A stretch of DNA of 64,000 bases from Symploca sp. SIO1C2. Its GTDB lineage: Bacteria > Cyanobacteriota > Cyanobacteriia > Cyanobacteriales > Coleofasciculaceae. Position numbers and translations under genes: made by a program. This document shows, one piece after another, positions 25,836 through 35,486 of the stretch. Every line of letters begins with the position of its first letter. The first letter of the stretch is position 1. A model generated the notes under the pieces. The model did no database searches. It was not told the origin of the DNA and worked only from the letters and a program-made list of their open reading frames with translations. The stretch lies in assembly GCA_010672925.1 (NCBI GenBank), contig JAAHFP010000015.1:62001-126000 (forward strand). Reading direction: 5' to 3'.

Positions 25836-27530
25836 CTAGTCCCTAAATCTATGATCTTGAAGCTGTTTGACTCTCTCGTCACGTTGAGGATCGCTAAAGA
25901 AAGAGTAGCTTCCTACATACTCATCAATAATTGGGGCTCTGATTCCATACCTACCCCAAAGAAACAACTTCTGGAATAGCCCCAATTTTGTTCCTTGGTT
26001 TTTAAGTTTAATCTTTCCCTCAGTAAGAATTGATTTCCACCAAAAGATAATCCAACCAATTAAGAGCCACAATGTAAAAGTTGCGACAGCAGTGACTCCG
26101 CAAATTACCAGCCAACCCCAAAGTTGTGCCCAGAAAATTTGTACAGCACCAAGTAGACCACCTTGAGAGCTTTCGATCTTGTATAAAAGAGAGTCAGTAC
26201 TTGCCAAAGAAACTGCCAATGTTCCCCAACCACCGCAACCTAAATGAACTGGGATAGCACCTACAGGATCATCAATTTTCAACCAAGGTAAGATGATTTG
26301 TTCACCGACAACAACAATCACCGCACTTATAACGCCTATACAAAGTGCATCCAACAAATCAACATAAGCAGATGAAGCTGTGATGGCTACCAATCCTCCT
26401 AAAATACCATTAATAAAGGTACCCAGAGATGGATTTAGATTCGGTGATTGAGATATTCCTATGGCAACAATTCCACCTGTGGCAGAGGCGACTAATGTGG
26501 TAGCGACAATATGGGGTACAAAAGAAAGTTGAGGGGTTGAACCGCCATTAAACCCAATCCAGCCCAACCAGAGAATCAGTCCCCCTAAAGTGAGAAATCC
26601 CAGATTATGAGGAACAGCCAGCTCTTTTTTGAAATCATCTGGCACTCGATAATTGATAATGTTATCTAGATCATCGTACTCCTCGATTTCATTGTATGGC
26701 TCGTAGCCAAATCTAGTCCATCTCGGACCCAATAACCAAGCTCCCACTAGGGCTGCTGTCCCACCAACAGAGTGTACAACGGTAGAACCGGCAAAGTCTC
26801 TGAAGTTGCCTTGAGATAGCCAGCCCATTGGTCCCCAAACCCAGTGCCCTACCAAGGGATAGATTAACAAAACCAGAAAAAAGCTAAAGGGAAAGAAAGC
26901 CCAGAATTTAACTCGTTCGACTACAGCTCCAGAAACAATGGTTGCAGCAGTACCAGCAAAGACTAGCTGAAAGAAAAAGATGGAGGCAAAGGAACGGTTA
27001 GGCCACATTTCTTTGAGGCAAGAAAAACCCTGTTCCGGAAATCCTAGGGGATTTGCTCCTCCGTTATCGACAATTTCTCCGTTGGCTATTTCCAGAGTCG
27101 GAAAAGGTAGCTGAAAAGGCCGATTAATTGGACCGAAGTAGCTGTCAATATCAACATTAGCTGTGCTATCTACGGGACAAGTATATCGTTGGTTATCTGA
27201 GGAGTTTATTGGATCGCCAAACATGATGCTAAATCCCAGAAACCAGAAAGCTAAGGTAGCAATGCAGAAAACTACTGCATTTTTTGCCAAAACATTGATT
27301 AAGCTTTTACGGCTACAGGAACCGGCTTCTAACAGTCCAAAGCCAGCATTCATAAAAAATACTAAGGCTCCAGCGACGACAAGCCATAGGGAGTTGACGA
27401 AAATTTCTAGAGCTTCTGTCTTATCAATAGATGACCCTGTTTGTGCAACTGCCTTAAAACTGCTTACAGTCAAGATAGTTACCGAAAATAGCAATACTAA
27501 CCAAAGCCTCGATCGCCAAAACTTACTCAT
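25836..27530 (-). CDS. amt: Ammonium transporter
   Basis: Start taken as ATG 27530, with a GTG three codons upstream. About 564 residues, longer than usual Amt proteins (about 400-500). An N-terminal signal-like segment is followed by 11 membrane spans. Conserved blocks: GLLEAGSCSRKSLINV, FQLVFAGTAATIVSGA, the pore His in HSVGGTAALVGAW, GWIGFNGGS and the second pore His in PVHLGCGGWGTL. Extra length lies in a periplasmic insert (about residues 125-185, with Cys residues), a cytoplasmic loop (YEPYNEIEEYDDLDN) and a C-terminal tail. It conducts NH4+/NH3 inward. Confidence 0.93.
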   Translation of the reverse strand: MSKFWRSRLWLVLLFSVTILTVSSFKAVAQTGSSIDKTEALEIFVNSLWLVVAGALVFFMNAGFGLLEAGSCSRKSLINVLAKNAVVFCIATLAFWFLGFSIMFGDPINSSDNQRYTCPVDSTANVDIDSYFGPINRPFQLPFPTLEIANGEIVDNGGANPLGFPEQGFSCLKEMWPNRSFASIFFFQLVFAGTAATIVSGAVVERVKFWAFFPFSFFLVLLIYPLVGHWVWGPMGWLSQGNFRDFAGSTVVHSVGGTAALVGAWLLGPRWTRFGYEPYNEIEEYDDLDNIINYRVPDDFKKELAVPHNLGFLTLGGLILWLGWIGFNGGSTPQLSFVPHIVATTLVASATGGIVAIGISQSPNLNPSLGTFINGILGGLVAITASSAYVDLLDALCIGVISAVIVVVGEQIILPWLKIDDPVGAIPVHLGCGGWGTLAVSLASTDSLLYKIESSQGGLLGAVQIFWAQLWGWLVICGVTAVATFTLWLLIGWIIFWWKSILTEGKIKLKNQGTKLGLFQKLFLWGRYGIRAPIIDEYVGSYSFFSDPQRDERVKQLQDHRFRD

Positions 27531-27792
27531 GTTGAGCACAAATGTAGCTATTTACTCTCCGATATCTTAACGATATTAGACTAATAGCCTCAAAATTAGC
27601 GATCGCCACTGCCAAATCTTTTAGTTTAATGGGTAAGGAAATGGGGCTCTCTATCTGTACAAGTAAAGTTTTGTTGCGGTAGCAGAGTATAGACAGATAG
27701 TAAATAATTAATCGACAATAAGATAGTCTATAATGGTAATCCTCCTATACCTCACCTCTAGAACGGAAACTTGAAAGAAATTGAGGTGACCC

Positions 27793-27990
27793 ATGCAGAT
27801 GAGTGAATGGTCAATTGTACAAATCTCTGCCTATCCTGGGTGGATTGTAGGCGTGAGCCATACAAAAATTCGGGGTTATCAGTGCTGGGTGATTAATCCT
27901 GAACTGGATGTGTTGAGTGATGGAGAATCTTACCATACAAGTAGTGCTGCGATGGCAGCGGGTCGCACTTTTGTGGAAAGAAGTAGATAG
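27793..27990 (+). CDS. Small conserved protein
   Basis: 65 residues from ATG 27793, seven bases after GAGG. It is compact and rich in Trp, Tyr and Gly (WSIVQISAYPGWIVGVSHTK, WVINPELDVLSDGESY) and ends in an AAMAAGRTFVE helix. I do not recognise the family but the coding pattern is good. Its stop codon TAG merges into a GGTAGGT heptamer array. Confidence 0.55.
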   Translation: MQMSEWSIVQISAYPGWIVGVSHTKIRGYQCWVINPELDVLSDGESYHTSSAAMAAGRTFVERSR

Positions 27991-28012
27991 GTGGTAGGTG
28001 GTAGGTGGTAGG
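27988..28012. repeat. GGTAGGT heptamers on a stop codon
   Basis: Three to four period-7 units, the first overlapping the stop of the small plus-strand gene. Confidence 0.8.
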
Positions 28013-28035
28013 TTCTGAAAATTTTCTTCTCCCAA

Positions 28036-28419
28036 TCACGATTTACAAATCCATTTCCATAGAGGATGACTGGCTCCCTGCTGGCAAATCCGGCGAACTT
28101 GTTGCTCTAAACGCTTTTGTTCAGCGGGAGGTATGCCCCATAATATGTTGCGACTCTGCCAAACTAACACAGCAACAGTCATGCTAATACAGATACCTAG
28201 TCCTAGGGCAGGTAGACGATTATAGACAATACCATACCGTAGTGCTGCCCAGGTAAAGTGCGATCGCAACAAGGAAATTTCATAACGCCAACCCCATAAG
28301 CTCAATGGTCCTAGGGTAATCCAAAGGATACCAACAAGTAACCACCGAGCACAAACAGTTAGCTCGTGTAATCTCTGTACTTGTTTCTTGAAGGTAGGAT
28401 CGAGGTTATCTGGTAGCAA
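28036..28419 (-). CDS. Small two-span membrane protein
   Basis: 127 residues from TTG 28419. Two membrane segments (about residues 25-45 and 70-90) sit between a charged N-terminus (LDPTFKKQVQRLHEL) and a basic C-terminus (EQKRLEQQVRRICQQ). No named domain recognised. Heptamer repeats (GGTGTTA/GGTTTTA) begin about 10 bp upstream of the start and leave little room for a promoter, unless it reads through the repeats. Confidence 0.55.
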   Translation of the reverse strand: MLPDNLDPTFKKQVQRLHELTVCARWLLVGILWITLGPLSLWGWRYEISLLRSHFTWAALRYGIVYNRLPALGLGICISMTVAVLVWQSRNILWGIPPAEQKRLEQQVRRICQQGASHPLWKWICKS

Positions 28420-28427
28420 TTGGTGTT

Positions 28428-28623
28428 AGGTGTTAGGTGGTAGGTTTTAGGTTTTAGGTTTTAGGTGGTAGGTGGTAGGTGGTAGTTTTTTGTAGGGGTG
28501 AAGTTCTGCTTTGGGCAGGTTTTGTATCGAGATTATCGTGAATAGAGGTTAAATGTGACCCTAAACCTGCCCCTACAACTGTACAGAATTTTATTCTAAA
28601 TTCTAAATTCTAAATTCTAAATT
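28428..28623. repeat. Heptamers and a GTAGGGG...CCCCTAC element
   Basis: GGTGTTA/GGTTTTA/GGTGGTA heptamers at about 28428-28486, then the second GTAGGGG...CCCCTAC inverted-repeat element (28492-28576), then TTCTAAA heptamers (28592-28623) ending at the secF stop. Confidence 0.8.
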
Positions 28624-28627
28624 CTCA

Positions 28628-29647
28628 TCATTTTTCATCAGAAAATTCAGCATCAATTATTGGTTCAGTTATCGATGGGGGCTCAACTTCTTCTGTGACC
28701 AACTGGGGTTCAGGAGGCTGCTTTTGCGGGTTGCGCTCTCTCCAAAAAGCTAGTAGGGTACTGGCAATAAAAATACTCGAGTAAGCACCAGAGATAAAAC
28801 CAATAATTAACGTTAGAGCAAAATATTTGAGGGTTTCTCCCCCAAACAGAAAGATTGCCAATAGGGGCAGTATGGTAGTTAAGGTAGTATTAATTGACCT
28901 CGTCAGAGTTTGATTAACTGCACCTTCTACTACTTGGTTAATTGGTTGCTTGGGATTGAGTTTGATGACCTCCCGTACTCGGTCGTAAATTACCACTGTA
29001 TCGTTTACAGAAAAACCAATAATTGTCAAGAGGGCAACAATAAATAAGGTATTTACTTCCAAACCCACCACCAAACCCAAGATGGCGAAAATCCCCACCG
29101 TAATCAATACGTCGTGGAATAGGGCAATAAAAGCGAAGAAGGCATAGTCAAACTGGAAGCGGAAGGTGAGGTAGATGAGAATACCGACAAAGGCGAGAAG
29201 TAGGGCTAGTAAACCAGAAGCTAGCAATTCCCTTCCTAGGGTAGGACCAACGGTATCAATCTGGGTAGATTTAGGCTCGAAAGTACCAATTGTCTCTTCG
29301 AGAACAGTCTCGAGTTGAGTACGTTCCTCTACATCTAAGGTTTTTGAGCGAATACTCAGAACCGGTTGATCTCCCCCACCTTGGATAATTTGAATACTGC
29401 TTTCTCCCAAACCCTGGGCCGTCATTACTTCCCGCACGACGGATGTTTCAATTGGTTCGTCGCAGTTTCCTGGTTGAGTACAGTCTCGTTGTAACTGTAG
29501 CCTAGTGCCACCAACAAAATCGAGACCTAGACGTAAAGGGGCTCCTAGCTGGGCGGTGGAAATCACCATTGCGATTATACCAGCCAAGATAAACGTGGCA
29601 GAAATACCCCACCAAAGCGATCGCTGTTTGATTAGATTGAGTTTCAT
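28628..29647 (-). CDS. secF: Protein translocase subunit SecF
   Basis: 339 residues from ATG 29647. Six membrane spans; the first periplasmic domain follows [16 protein letters not shown]. The SecF signature [13 protein letters not shown] lies in the fourth-fifth span region, with the conserved tail [16 protein letters not shown]. With SecD it uses the proton gradient to pull secreted proteins through SecYEG. Downstream of secD on the same strand, separated by 132 bp of heptamer-type repeats. Confidence 0.95.
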   Translation of the reverse strand: MKLNLIKQRSLWWGISATFILAGIIAMVISTAQLGAPLRLGLDFVGGTRLQLQRDCTQPGNCDEPIETSVVREVMTAQGLGESSIQIIQGGGDQPVLSIRSKTLDVEERTQLETVLEETIGTFEPKSTQIDTVGPTLGRELLASGLLALLLAFVGILIYLTFRFQFDYAFFAFIALFHDVLITVGIFAILGLVVGLEVNTLFIVALLTIIGFSVNDTVVIYDRVREVIKLNPKQPINQVVEGAVNQTLTRSINTTLTTILPLLAIFLFGGETLKYFALTLIIGFISGAYSSIFIASTLLAFWRERNPQKQPPEPQLVTEEVEPPSITEPIIDAEFSDEK

Positions 29648-29649
29648 GT

Positions 29650-29775
29650 TGATTTGGTTATTGGTTATTGGTTATTAGTTGTTGGTTGTTAGTCATTGCT
29701 CATTGGTGTTACAGTAGCTTGTTTTTTTATACAAACAACAAATAACAAACAACAAACGACAAACAACCAATAACA
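29650..29775. repeat. Heptamer arrays between secD and secF
   Basis: TTGGTTA/TTAGTCA-type units followed by ACAAACA/ACAAATA units, all period 7, occupying nearly the whole secD-secF spacer. Confidence 0.85.
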
Positions 29776-29779
29776 AAGC

Positions 29780-31174
29780 TTATTTAGCTGGTAGGTTAGG
29801 ACAAAATAGTTCTGGTTTCTGACGAACTCCAGGGAATCCCAATACTGTTACTAGCGTGAAGGTGCGGCTACAGGTAAGGGCTGTAAACATACTCACACCT
29901 ACCCCAATTCCTAAGGTTACGGCAAAACCCCTCACTAAACCTGAACCTTGCCAACCTAATACAGCACAAGCAATCAAAGTGGTGACATTGGCATCCAAAA
30001 TACTGGAAAATGCTCGGTAAAAGCCTGACTCAACTGAACGATACAAGGATTTACCGGCTCGTAATTCTTCTCTTGTCCTCTCAAAAATTAGTACGTTGGC
30101 ATCAACTGCCATACCAATGCTGAGGATAAAACCGGCAATACCTGGTAGGGTTAGGGTAACATTGACTAGAGCAAAGACAGCAAGGGTGAGTAAGGCGTAA
30201 ATGATCAGAGCAAGATCAGCAATTACTCCAGGAATTCGGTAGTAAACAACCATAAACACCAATACTAAGGCCAAACCAGCGATTGCCGCATAAACACTGC
30301 GTCGAACACTGTCTTGTCCGAGGGTAGCACCAACAGTGCGATTTTCCACAATTTCCACTGGTACTGGTAAAGCACCACCCCGCAGCTGCACAGCAAATTC
30401 ATTGGCAGATTCAAAGGTATAGTTACCTGTAATTACCGCAGAACCCCCGGTAATACCAGCTTGAGCAAATTCTGGCCCTACTGTAGGAGCGCTAATTAAA
30501 GCATCATCGAGGAAAATACCAATACTACGTCCTGTTCCTGCCAGATTTTTTGTCAACTCAGCAAAATCTTCCCCTCCTTTAGGATCAAAGCGAATAGCAA
30601 CTTCCCAGTTACCTCCAGCTTGCAGGGGTTGAGGACGAGCATCTCTGAGATTTTTCCCTGTGAGTTTGGCTGGTTCAAATAAGTCGAAGATTGCCTCAGT
30701 ACTAGTTTGGATCTCTTCTTGAAGGTTAGCGATCGCATCTTCATCATCGCTTTCTCTGAGTGATTCCTGTTCTTGCAATTTTACCTGTAGCAGCTGTTGT
30801 TCAATGAGTAGCTGGGATTCTGTGCCCGGTTTTTGCTCCCGAAACTCCAACTCTGCCGTGCCACCAAGAACTCTTTCTGCCTGCTGAGGATCATTGACAC
30901 CAGGTAATTGTACCAATATTTGCTCAGAGCCAACGGTTTGCACTACTGCTTCGGAAACCCCAAGTCCGTTAACCCGACGTTCTACTACAACTTTAAGGTC
31001 TTCTAGTTGTTCTAAGGTAATTTTGGGAATCTCTTCTGTCGCCTTTGCTTGAATAGTTAGTTGTGCCCCTCCCTGTAAATCCAGTCCTAAACGGATGGGA
31101 AATTTCAGCAGTATACCAATTGCCGCAATCACGAGGATGGCAATTAAGGCTAGTACCAAACGCTGTCTTTGCAT
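29780..31174 (-). CDS. secD: Protein translocase subunit SecD
   Basis: 464 residues from ATG 31174. Opens with a membrane span and RLGLDLQGGAQLTIQ; a periplasmic P1 region with a Gln/Glu-rich coiled stretch (about 120-155) follows, then the IGIFLDDALISAPTV block and five C-terminal spans with SIGMAVDANVLIFERTREEL, the SecD signature. Acts with SecF. The presence of pdhB immediately upstream on the same strand suggests a loose cluster. Confidence 0.95.
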   Translation of the reverse strand: MQRQRLVLALIAILVIAAIGILLKFPIRLGLDLQGGAQLTIQAKATEEIPKITLEQLEDLKVVVERRVNGLGVSEAVVQTVGSEQILVQLPGVNDPQQAERVLGGTAELEFREQKPGTESQLLIEQQLLQVKLQEQESLRESDDEDAIANLQEEIQTSTEAIFDLFEPAKLTGKNLRDARPQPLQAGGNWEVAIRFDPKGGEDFAELTKNLAGTGRSIGIFLDDALISAPTVGPEFAQAGITGGSAVITGNYTFESANEFAVQLRGGALPVPVEIVENRTVGATLGQDSVRRSVYAAIAGLALVLVFMVVYYRIPGVIADLALIIYALLTLAVFALVNVTLTLPGIAGFILSIGMAVDANVLIFERTREELRAGKSLYRSVESGFYRAFSSILDANVTTLIACAVLGWQGSGLVRGFAVTLGIGVGVSMFTALTCSRTFTLVTVLGFPGVRQKPELFCPNLPAK

Positions 31175-31182
31175 AAGTGTTA

Positions 31183-31372
31183 CTTGTTATTAGTTATTGA
31201 TTATTGGTCATTGGTCATTAGTCATTGGTTATTGGTCATTAGTCATTGGTTATTGGTCATTGGTCATTGGTTATTGGTCATTAGGACAAACAACAAACGA
31301 CAAACGGCAAACAACCCATAACAAACGACAAACAACAAACGACAAACAACACATAACCAATAACCAACAACT
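31183..31372. repeat. Heptamer arrays between pdhB and secD
   Basis: TTGGTCA/TTAGTCA/TTGGTTA units followed by ACAAACG/ACAAACA units. Period 7 throughout, filling the spacer; it begins three bases beyond the pdhB stop. Confidence 0.9.
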
Positions 31373-31375
31373 AGC

Positions 31376-32359
31376 TTAAATCTGAAGTGCCACCATTTTC
31401 TTCACTCCCTCCACAATCTGTTGTGGTTGCACAATGGTCAAGTTCTCTAAAGCACCGTTGTAAGGGGTAGGGATATCTTGAGAAGCTAGGCGGAGTACCG
31501 GCGCATCTAGCTCATCAAACAATTGTTCATTGATCGATGCTGTCAATTCTGCCCCAATACCACCAGTTTTCATACATTCTTCAACAATAATCACCCGGTG
31601 GGTTTTGCGTATTGAAGCACCGATAGTTTCCATGTCTAGAGGCTTGAGGGAGATCAGATCGATCACCTCAGGGTCAAATCCCTGTTGTTCTAGCTGCTTC
31701 GCTGCTTGTAAGGCATGGTGACGCATCCGGGAGTAGGTAAGAATAGTTACATCTTTGCCAGGGCGTACTACTTCCGCTTTGTCTAGGGGTACTAAGTATT
31801 CTTCCTCTGGCAAGTTTTCTTTTAAGTTGTAGAGTAGGACATGCTCAAAAAATAGCACCGGGTTATCGTCGCGGATCGCAGATTTGAGCAATCCCTTGGC
31901 GTTGTAGGGGGTAGAGCAAGCAACTATTTTTAAACCGGGAACTGCCTGAAAGTAAGCTTCCAGTCGCTGGGAATGCTCTGCACCTAACTGCCTACCGACA
32001 CCTCCAGGACCCCTGATCACTAAAGGAATTTTGAAGTTACCGCCAGAAGTATAGCGCAGCATCCCAGCATTATTAGCAATTTGGTTAAAAGCGAGGAGTA
32101 AAAAGCCCATATTCATACCTTCGATGATTGGGCGTAAACCTGTAATGGCTGCACCAACTGCCATCCCGGTGAAACTATTTTCTGCGATCGGGGTATCTAG
32201 AACCCGAAATTCACCATATTTTTTATATAAATCCTTGGTAACTTTGTAGGAACCACCATAGTGTCCCACATCTTCACCAATCACCAATACCGTCTCATCC
32301 CGCGCCATTTCTTCATCAGTGGCTGCGCGTAGAGCATTGAATAAAAGTGTTTCTGCCAT
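31376..32359 (-). CDS. pdhB: Pyruvate dehydrogenase E1 component, beta subunit
   Basis: I choose ATG 32359 ([13 protein letters not shown]), the usual cyanobacterial start; the open frame extends ten codons further. About 327 residues. It shows the transketolase pyrimidine-binding pattern: [11 protein letters not shown], then [46 protein letters not shown] and the C-terminal [14 protein letters not shown]. With E1-alpha it decarboxylates pyruvate using thiamine diphosphate to feed acetyl-CoA synthesis. The alpha subunit is not in the window. Confidence 0.95.
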   Translation of the reverse strand: MAETLLFNALRAATDEEMARDETVLVIGEDVGHYGGSYKVTKDLYKKYGEFRVLDTPIAENSFTGMAVGAAITGLRPIIEGMNMGFLLLAFNQIANNAGMLRYTSGGNFKIPLVIRGPGGVGRQLGAEHSQRLEAYFQAVPGLKIVACSTPYNAKGLLKSAIRDDNPVLFFEHVLLYNLKENLPEEEYLVPLDKAEVVRPGKDVTILTYSRMRHHALQAAKQLEQQGFDPEVIDLISLKPLDMETIGASIRKTHRVIIVEECMKTGGIGAELTASINEQLFDELDAPVLRLASQDIPTPYNGALENLTIVQPQQIVEGVKKMVALQI

Positions 32360-32455
32360 TAATACGTCACCAGATGGGGCAAGTGCCATCCTAACATTGC
32401 CTGAAACTCTATGGGGAATGGGAAAGTGTGGGAAGTCTGACCAATAATAAACTAT

Positions 32456-32950
32456 CTACTCACCAGCAGTTTCTAGGACAGTTGCATAAAGTTGATTACT
32501 TACCCGAAAATCAGCCTCTTCAATCAACTCATCAATCATGGGTTTAACGATTTGAATCAAACCTTTGTGTTTGGCTTGCAATAAAACACCCAGTAGTCCA
32601 GTAATGCTGAGTCCATAATTTGCAGCCAATGCTCTGCCACGACGCTCATCCATCAACAGCAAGTCTGCTTTGAGTTCTAACGCCAAAATGATTGCTTCAG
32701 CTTCACCAAGATCAATGTCATCTTGGTTGGCTAGAATGTCTACAACACTTTGATGATTAGCTACTGTTTGAGTTTGAATCCAAGGGAGAGTTTGTACTTC
32801 AACTGCACCAGGGATAAACTTATCTACACCCACCATTTCCGTATAAACAGCTACAGGTATAACAATGTTTGTATAAAGTTGGTGCAAAAGCTCTAACTGA
32901 CCAATGGCAGCGAGGTTTGTAATAGGTGAGGTATCACTGACAACAATCAC
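32456..32950 (-). CDS. DUF3368 PIN-like toxin
   Basis: 164 residues from GTG 32950, overlapping the stop of the upstream gene by four bases (GTGA). It has VVSDTSPITNLAAIGQLELL, the opening strand of the DUF3368 PIN-like family with its first Asp, then the acidic DIDLGEAEAIILAL and LLLMDERRGRALA blocks. It is probably an RNase toxin neutralised by the UPF0175 protein encoded just upstream. Confidence 0.85.
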   Translation of the reverse strand: MIVVSDTSPITNLAAIGQLELLHQLYTNIVIPVAVYTEMVGVDKFIPGAVEVQTLPWIQTQTVANHQSVVDILANQDDIDLGEAEAIILALELKADLLLMDERRGRALAANYGLSITGLLGVLLQAKHKGLIQIVKPMIDELIEEADFRVSNQLYATVLETAGE

Positions 32951-33192
32951 AGCAAGCCTAGTGAATTTAGCATGTTAACATCCGATTGAAAATCTTCTAC
33001 ATCGTAGTTGAGATTAACTCCCCTTTGAGCCAATTCATGTTGGAACTCAATAACTGTTAACCCAGTCCAGGCACGGACTTTGCCACTGCTAATTTTTTGC
33101 TGTTTGTACAGCATAATGGCAATTTCTAGTTCTAATTCATCCTCAGTCATTTTGGTTGCTTTGAGGATGTCGTCAGGAATTACAACACTCAT
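32947..33192 (-). CDS. UPF0175 family antitoxin
   Basis: 81 residues from ATG 33192. It has the UPF0175 pattern: an N-terminal VVIPDDILKATKMTEDEL, EIAIMLYKQQKISSGKVR, AWTGLTVIEFQHELAQRGV (a helix-turn-helix) and a short acidic tail ending NYDVEDFQSDV. Overlaps the DUF3368 toxin gene by four bases, the expected arrangement for a type II toxin-antitoxin pair. Confidence 0.85.
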   Translation of the reverse strand: MSVVIPDDILKATKMTEDELELEIAIMLYKQQKISSGKVRAWTGLTVIEFQHELAQRGVNLNYDVEDFQSDVNMLNSLGLL

Positions 33193-33334
33193 TAGTTTTT
33201 ATCGAAGGAATTACTATCTTAATCTAAGGATAGGCGATCCTGAGTAGTGCGATCGCCTACAAGACCCAATACTTGAAGGTGAGTTATTATACAAAAGCTT
33301 AATTGAAATCAGAAAATATGGGAGTATTTTTGCT

Positions 33335-33829
33335 CTAAACTCCAGACCTAATATAAGGAACTAGCTGCTCCCAAAGATTGGGAAATTGTTGGCGAAAGTC
33401 ATCAGATTTAACAAACTCCATGTCCCGAAAATCGAAGCCTGGTGCAACACTTTCCCCCAGCAGTCCAAATTCACCTTCTTCTAATACCCCTGCTTTCCAA
33501 TAGCCACCAGGAACAAGAAGTTGGGGCACTTCTCCCTTAGCTAGATCTAGACCAAGTTTACACTTTTGCAAAGTTCCATCGGGAGGAATCAGAAAATATG
33601 TTATGGGGGAACCTAGATGGAAGTAGTGCATAATATCAGACTTGTTGATATGAAAGTAATCGATGGGGCTATCGTCAGTGAGAAGGTAATATATAGAAGT
33701 CATGGCTGAGCGTTGCTGCCCCACTCTATCAGTGTCAATCATCACTTCAGAGCGATAAATCTCAGAGTAGTAACCTCCCTCAGGGTGGCTTTGCAAAGAT
33801 AGTTGTTGGATGAGCTCATGCTTGTTCAT
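33335..33829 (-). CDS. Cupin superfamily protein (DUF985)
   Basis: Start taken as ATG 33829 (MNKHELIQQLSL); the open frame runs 31 codons further without conserved sequence. About 164 residues. LQSHPEGGYYSEIYRS, then TSIYYLLTDDSPIDYFHINKSDIMHYF and GEFGLLGESVAPGFDFRDMEF are the DUF985 cupin blocks. His and Glu in them form the barrel site. The family is related to sugar-binding or epimerase-like cupins; substrate unknown. Monocistronic. Confidence 0.85.
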   Translation of the reverse strand: MNKHELIQQLSLQSHPEGGYYSEIYRSEVMIDTDRVGQQRSAMTSIYYLLTDDSPIDYFHINKSDIMHYFHLGSPITYFLIPPDGTLQKCKLGLDLAKGEVPQLLVPGGYWKAGVLEEGEFGLLGESVAPGFDFRDMEFVKSDDFRQQFPNLWEQLVPYIRSGV

Positions 33830-34095
33830 CGTTATTGAGGTTGTCAACGCTTCTCTTGAGTTTAGTCGATGTTTGGAATCGGCTAAACTCAACTGTTCTG
33901 GTAGGTTGCTCTGTTGGCCCAAATTTACTGTAAGCCGAGTCGCAGAAAGAGAAAACCCACAGAGCGATCTTTGGAATCCCCCACTATATTCGGTACTCCG
34001 AATTAGTGGTGGGAGGATGTCAATCCCATTAATTCTTCCCTAAAGAAATAGAGACTGGTATCATTGCTGAGACCTAATTAGAGAATTTAGTAGCC

Positions 34096-34671
34096 ATGAC
34101 TCCAGAAAATTTTTCATCATCCAGTATTTGGGTTGCCAGGGTAAAGACTTACTTCAAGCTCATGGATGTTAACGGAGATGGGTTTTTGTCCCTCTCGGAT
34201 TACGAAGAAATCGCAAATCGGTTGATTGAACTTCAAGGTAATTCATCTGACCCTGAAGCAATCCGGACGCTGTTTTACAACCTATTTCAAAATATGATTG
34301 CTGGAGGGGCTTCAGTTGATGCCAACACGAAGATTACTGAAGAAGAAGCAGTCGCCAATGCTGCCAAGGCAGTCTCGGTACTCCAATCCGCACCGGAAGT
34401 GGGTAGACAAAAGAACGAAGTTTTCTTTGATATCATTGATACTAATAACTCCGGAGAAATCTCCCGTGAAGAATACCGGAAGTATATAGCAGTATACTCT
34501 GGAGGAGACCAACCCGAACGTGCTGACCAGGCTTTCGATAGCATTGATACCGATGGCAACGGCTCGATTACCCGCGAAGAGTTTGTTGATGGTCATATGG
34601 GATACTGGTTTACACACCCCGATGACCAAAACCACAATCCACTGCCCTATGGACCGTTGGTTGATGCTTAA
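34096..34671 (+). CDS. EF-hand calcium-binding protein
   Basis: 191 residues from ATG 34096. Three clear EF-hand loops: DVNGDGFLSLSDYE (about residues 23-36), DTNNSGEISREEYR (about 115-128) and DTDGNGSITREEF (about 152-164), each with acidic residues at positions 1, 3, 5 and 12. The region about 60-80 could be a fourth, degenerate hand. Size and spacing resemble calerythrin or sarcoplasmic calcium-binding proteins, so it is probably a cytoplasmic Ca2+ buffer or sensor. No signal peptide. Confidence 0.88.
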   Translation: MTPENFSSSSIWVARVKTYFKLMDVNGDGFLSLSDYEEIANRLIELQGNSSDPEAIRTLFYNLFQNMIAGGASVDANTKITEEEAVANAAKAVSVLQSAPEVGRQKNEVFFDIIDTNNSGEISREEYRKYIAVYSGGDQPERADQAFDSIDTDGNGSITREEFVDGHMGYWFTHPDDQNHNPLPYGPLVDA

Positions 34672-34778
34672 TTACTAGTGCTTTGAAGTTAGGAGGCAGG
34701 GGGCTCAGAAGGAAGAAAGCTTACGACACAAGCTTTTTCACCTATTCTTACTGGTGGGTGTGGAATGACTATAACTCA

Positions 34779-35486
34779 TTAAACACCAGTTGGTTTAATG
34801 AGTTGAGAACGTCTAGATTTGACAATTTCAGGTATGTAGCTATTTTTACCTTCTTGACCTTGAAAACCCAGACGCTCATAAACCATCCCACCAATTCCAG
34901 GGATTACTTCGCCTTGAGAAGTCCGTTCATCGTCTTTGGCAAAGTATAAAAACTGAAATTTGTCGTAGATATTCTTTTCAAATTCTTTTTGTAGCTTCTC
35001 TTCAGCGTTGTAATACATTACCGGAGCAACGATACAAATCTTTTCCGGTTCAATTTTTTGAATAAGGTCAACAAGATTGGTTCTAACTACACAAGCCCCA
35101 GAAATGATTGATTTGACTACGACTAAATAATTAACATGGCTTGAGGTAGGTTCTTGATATTTTTTTATAATTGGAGCAATCTTCATATCTTCAACTTCAA
35201 AAGGAGAAAATCGCTGGTTCCAAAAGCAGGCAAAAGCTACGGTATGAATTCTATTTTCTAGCCGACTCAAGATTCCTTTTGCTAAAAAATCAGCATCTTC
35301 AACTGTACAGGCAAGGTAGACACTGCCCTTTTTATTATCAATTTCAGCTAGGAGTGCATCACCGAAGTTCATACCAATTTTGGTCATGGTATCCTGGTAC
35401 AAAGTTGGTTCACTGCTCTTATCAGCAATAGTATTGAGTAGAACCTTAATATGTTCATTGACAAGGTTGGAGTATACTCTAGTCAT
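34779..35486 (-). CDS. Phosphoribosyltransferase-like protein
   Basis: 235 residues from ATG 35486. The central part resembles the Rossmann-like core of type I phosphoribosyltransferases such as uracil phosphoribosyltransferase: YLVVVKSIISGACVVRTNLV with a downstream KICIVAPVMY strand. The canonical PRPP loop is weak, so activity is uncertain. The start overlaps the stop of the upstream frame by ATGA, indicating translational coupling. I do not recognise a specific family. The pairing with a small unknown protein could be a little-studied nucleotide-related module. Confidence 0.55.
   Translation of the reverse strand: MTRVYSNLVNEHIKVLLNTIADKSSEPTLYQDTMTKIGMNFGDALLAEIDNKKGSVYLACTVEDADFLAKGILSRLENRIHTVAFACFWNQRFSPFEVEDMKIAPIIKKYQEPTSSHVNYLVVVKSIISGACVVRTNLVDLIQKIEPEKICIVAPVMYYNAEEKLQKEFEKNIYDKFQFLYFAKDDERTSQGEVIPGIGGMVYERLGFQGQEGKNSYIPEIVKSRRSQLIKPTGV

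Noticed and set aside
27600-27720. Possible NtcA site upstream of the ammonium transporter
   Set aside because: GTA-N8-TAC-like spacing is not met exactly on either strand; too weak to claim.
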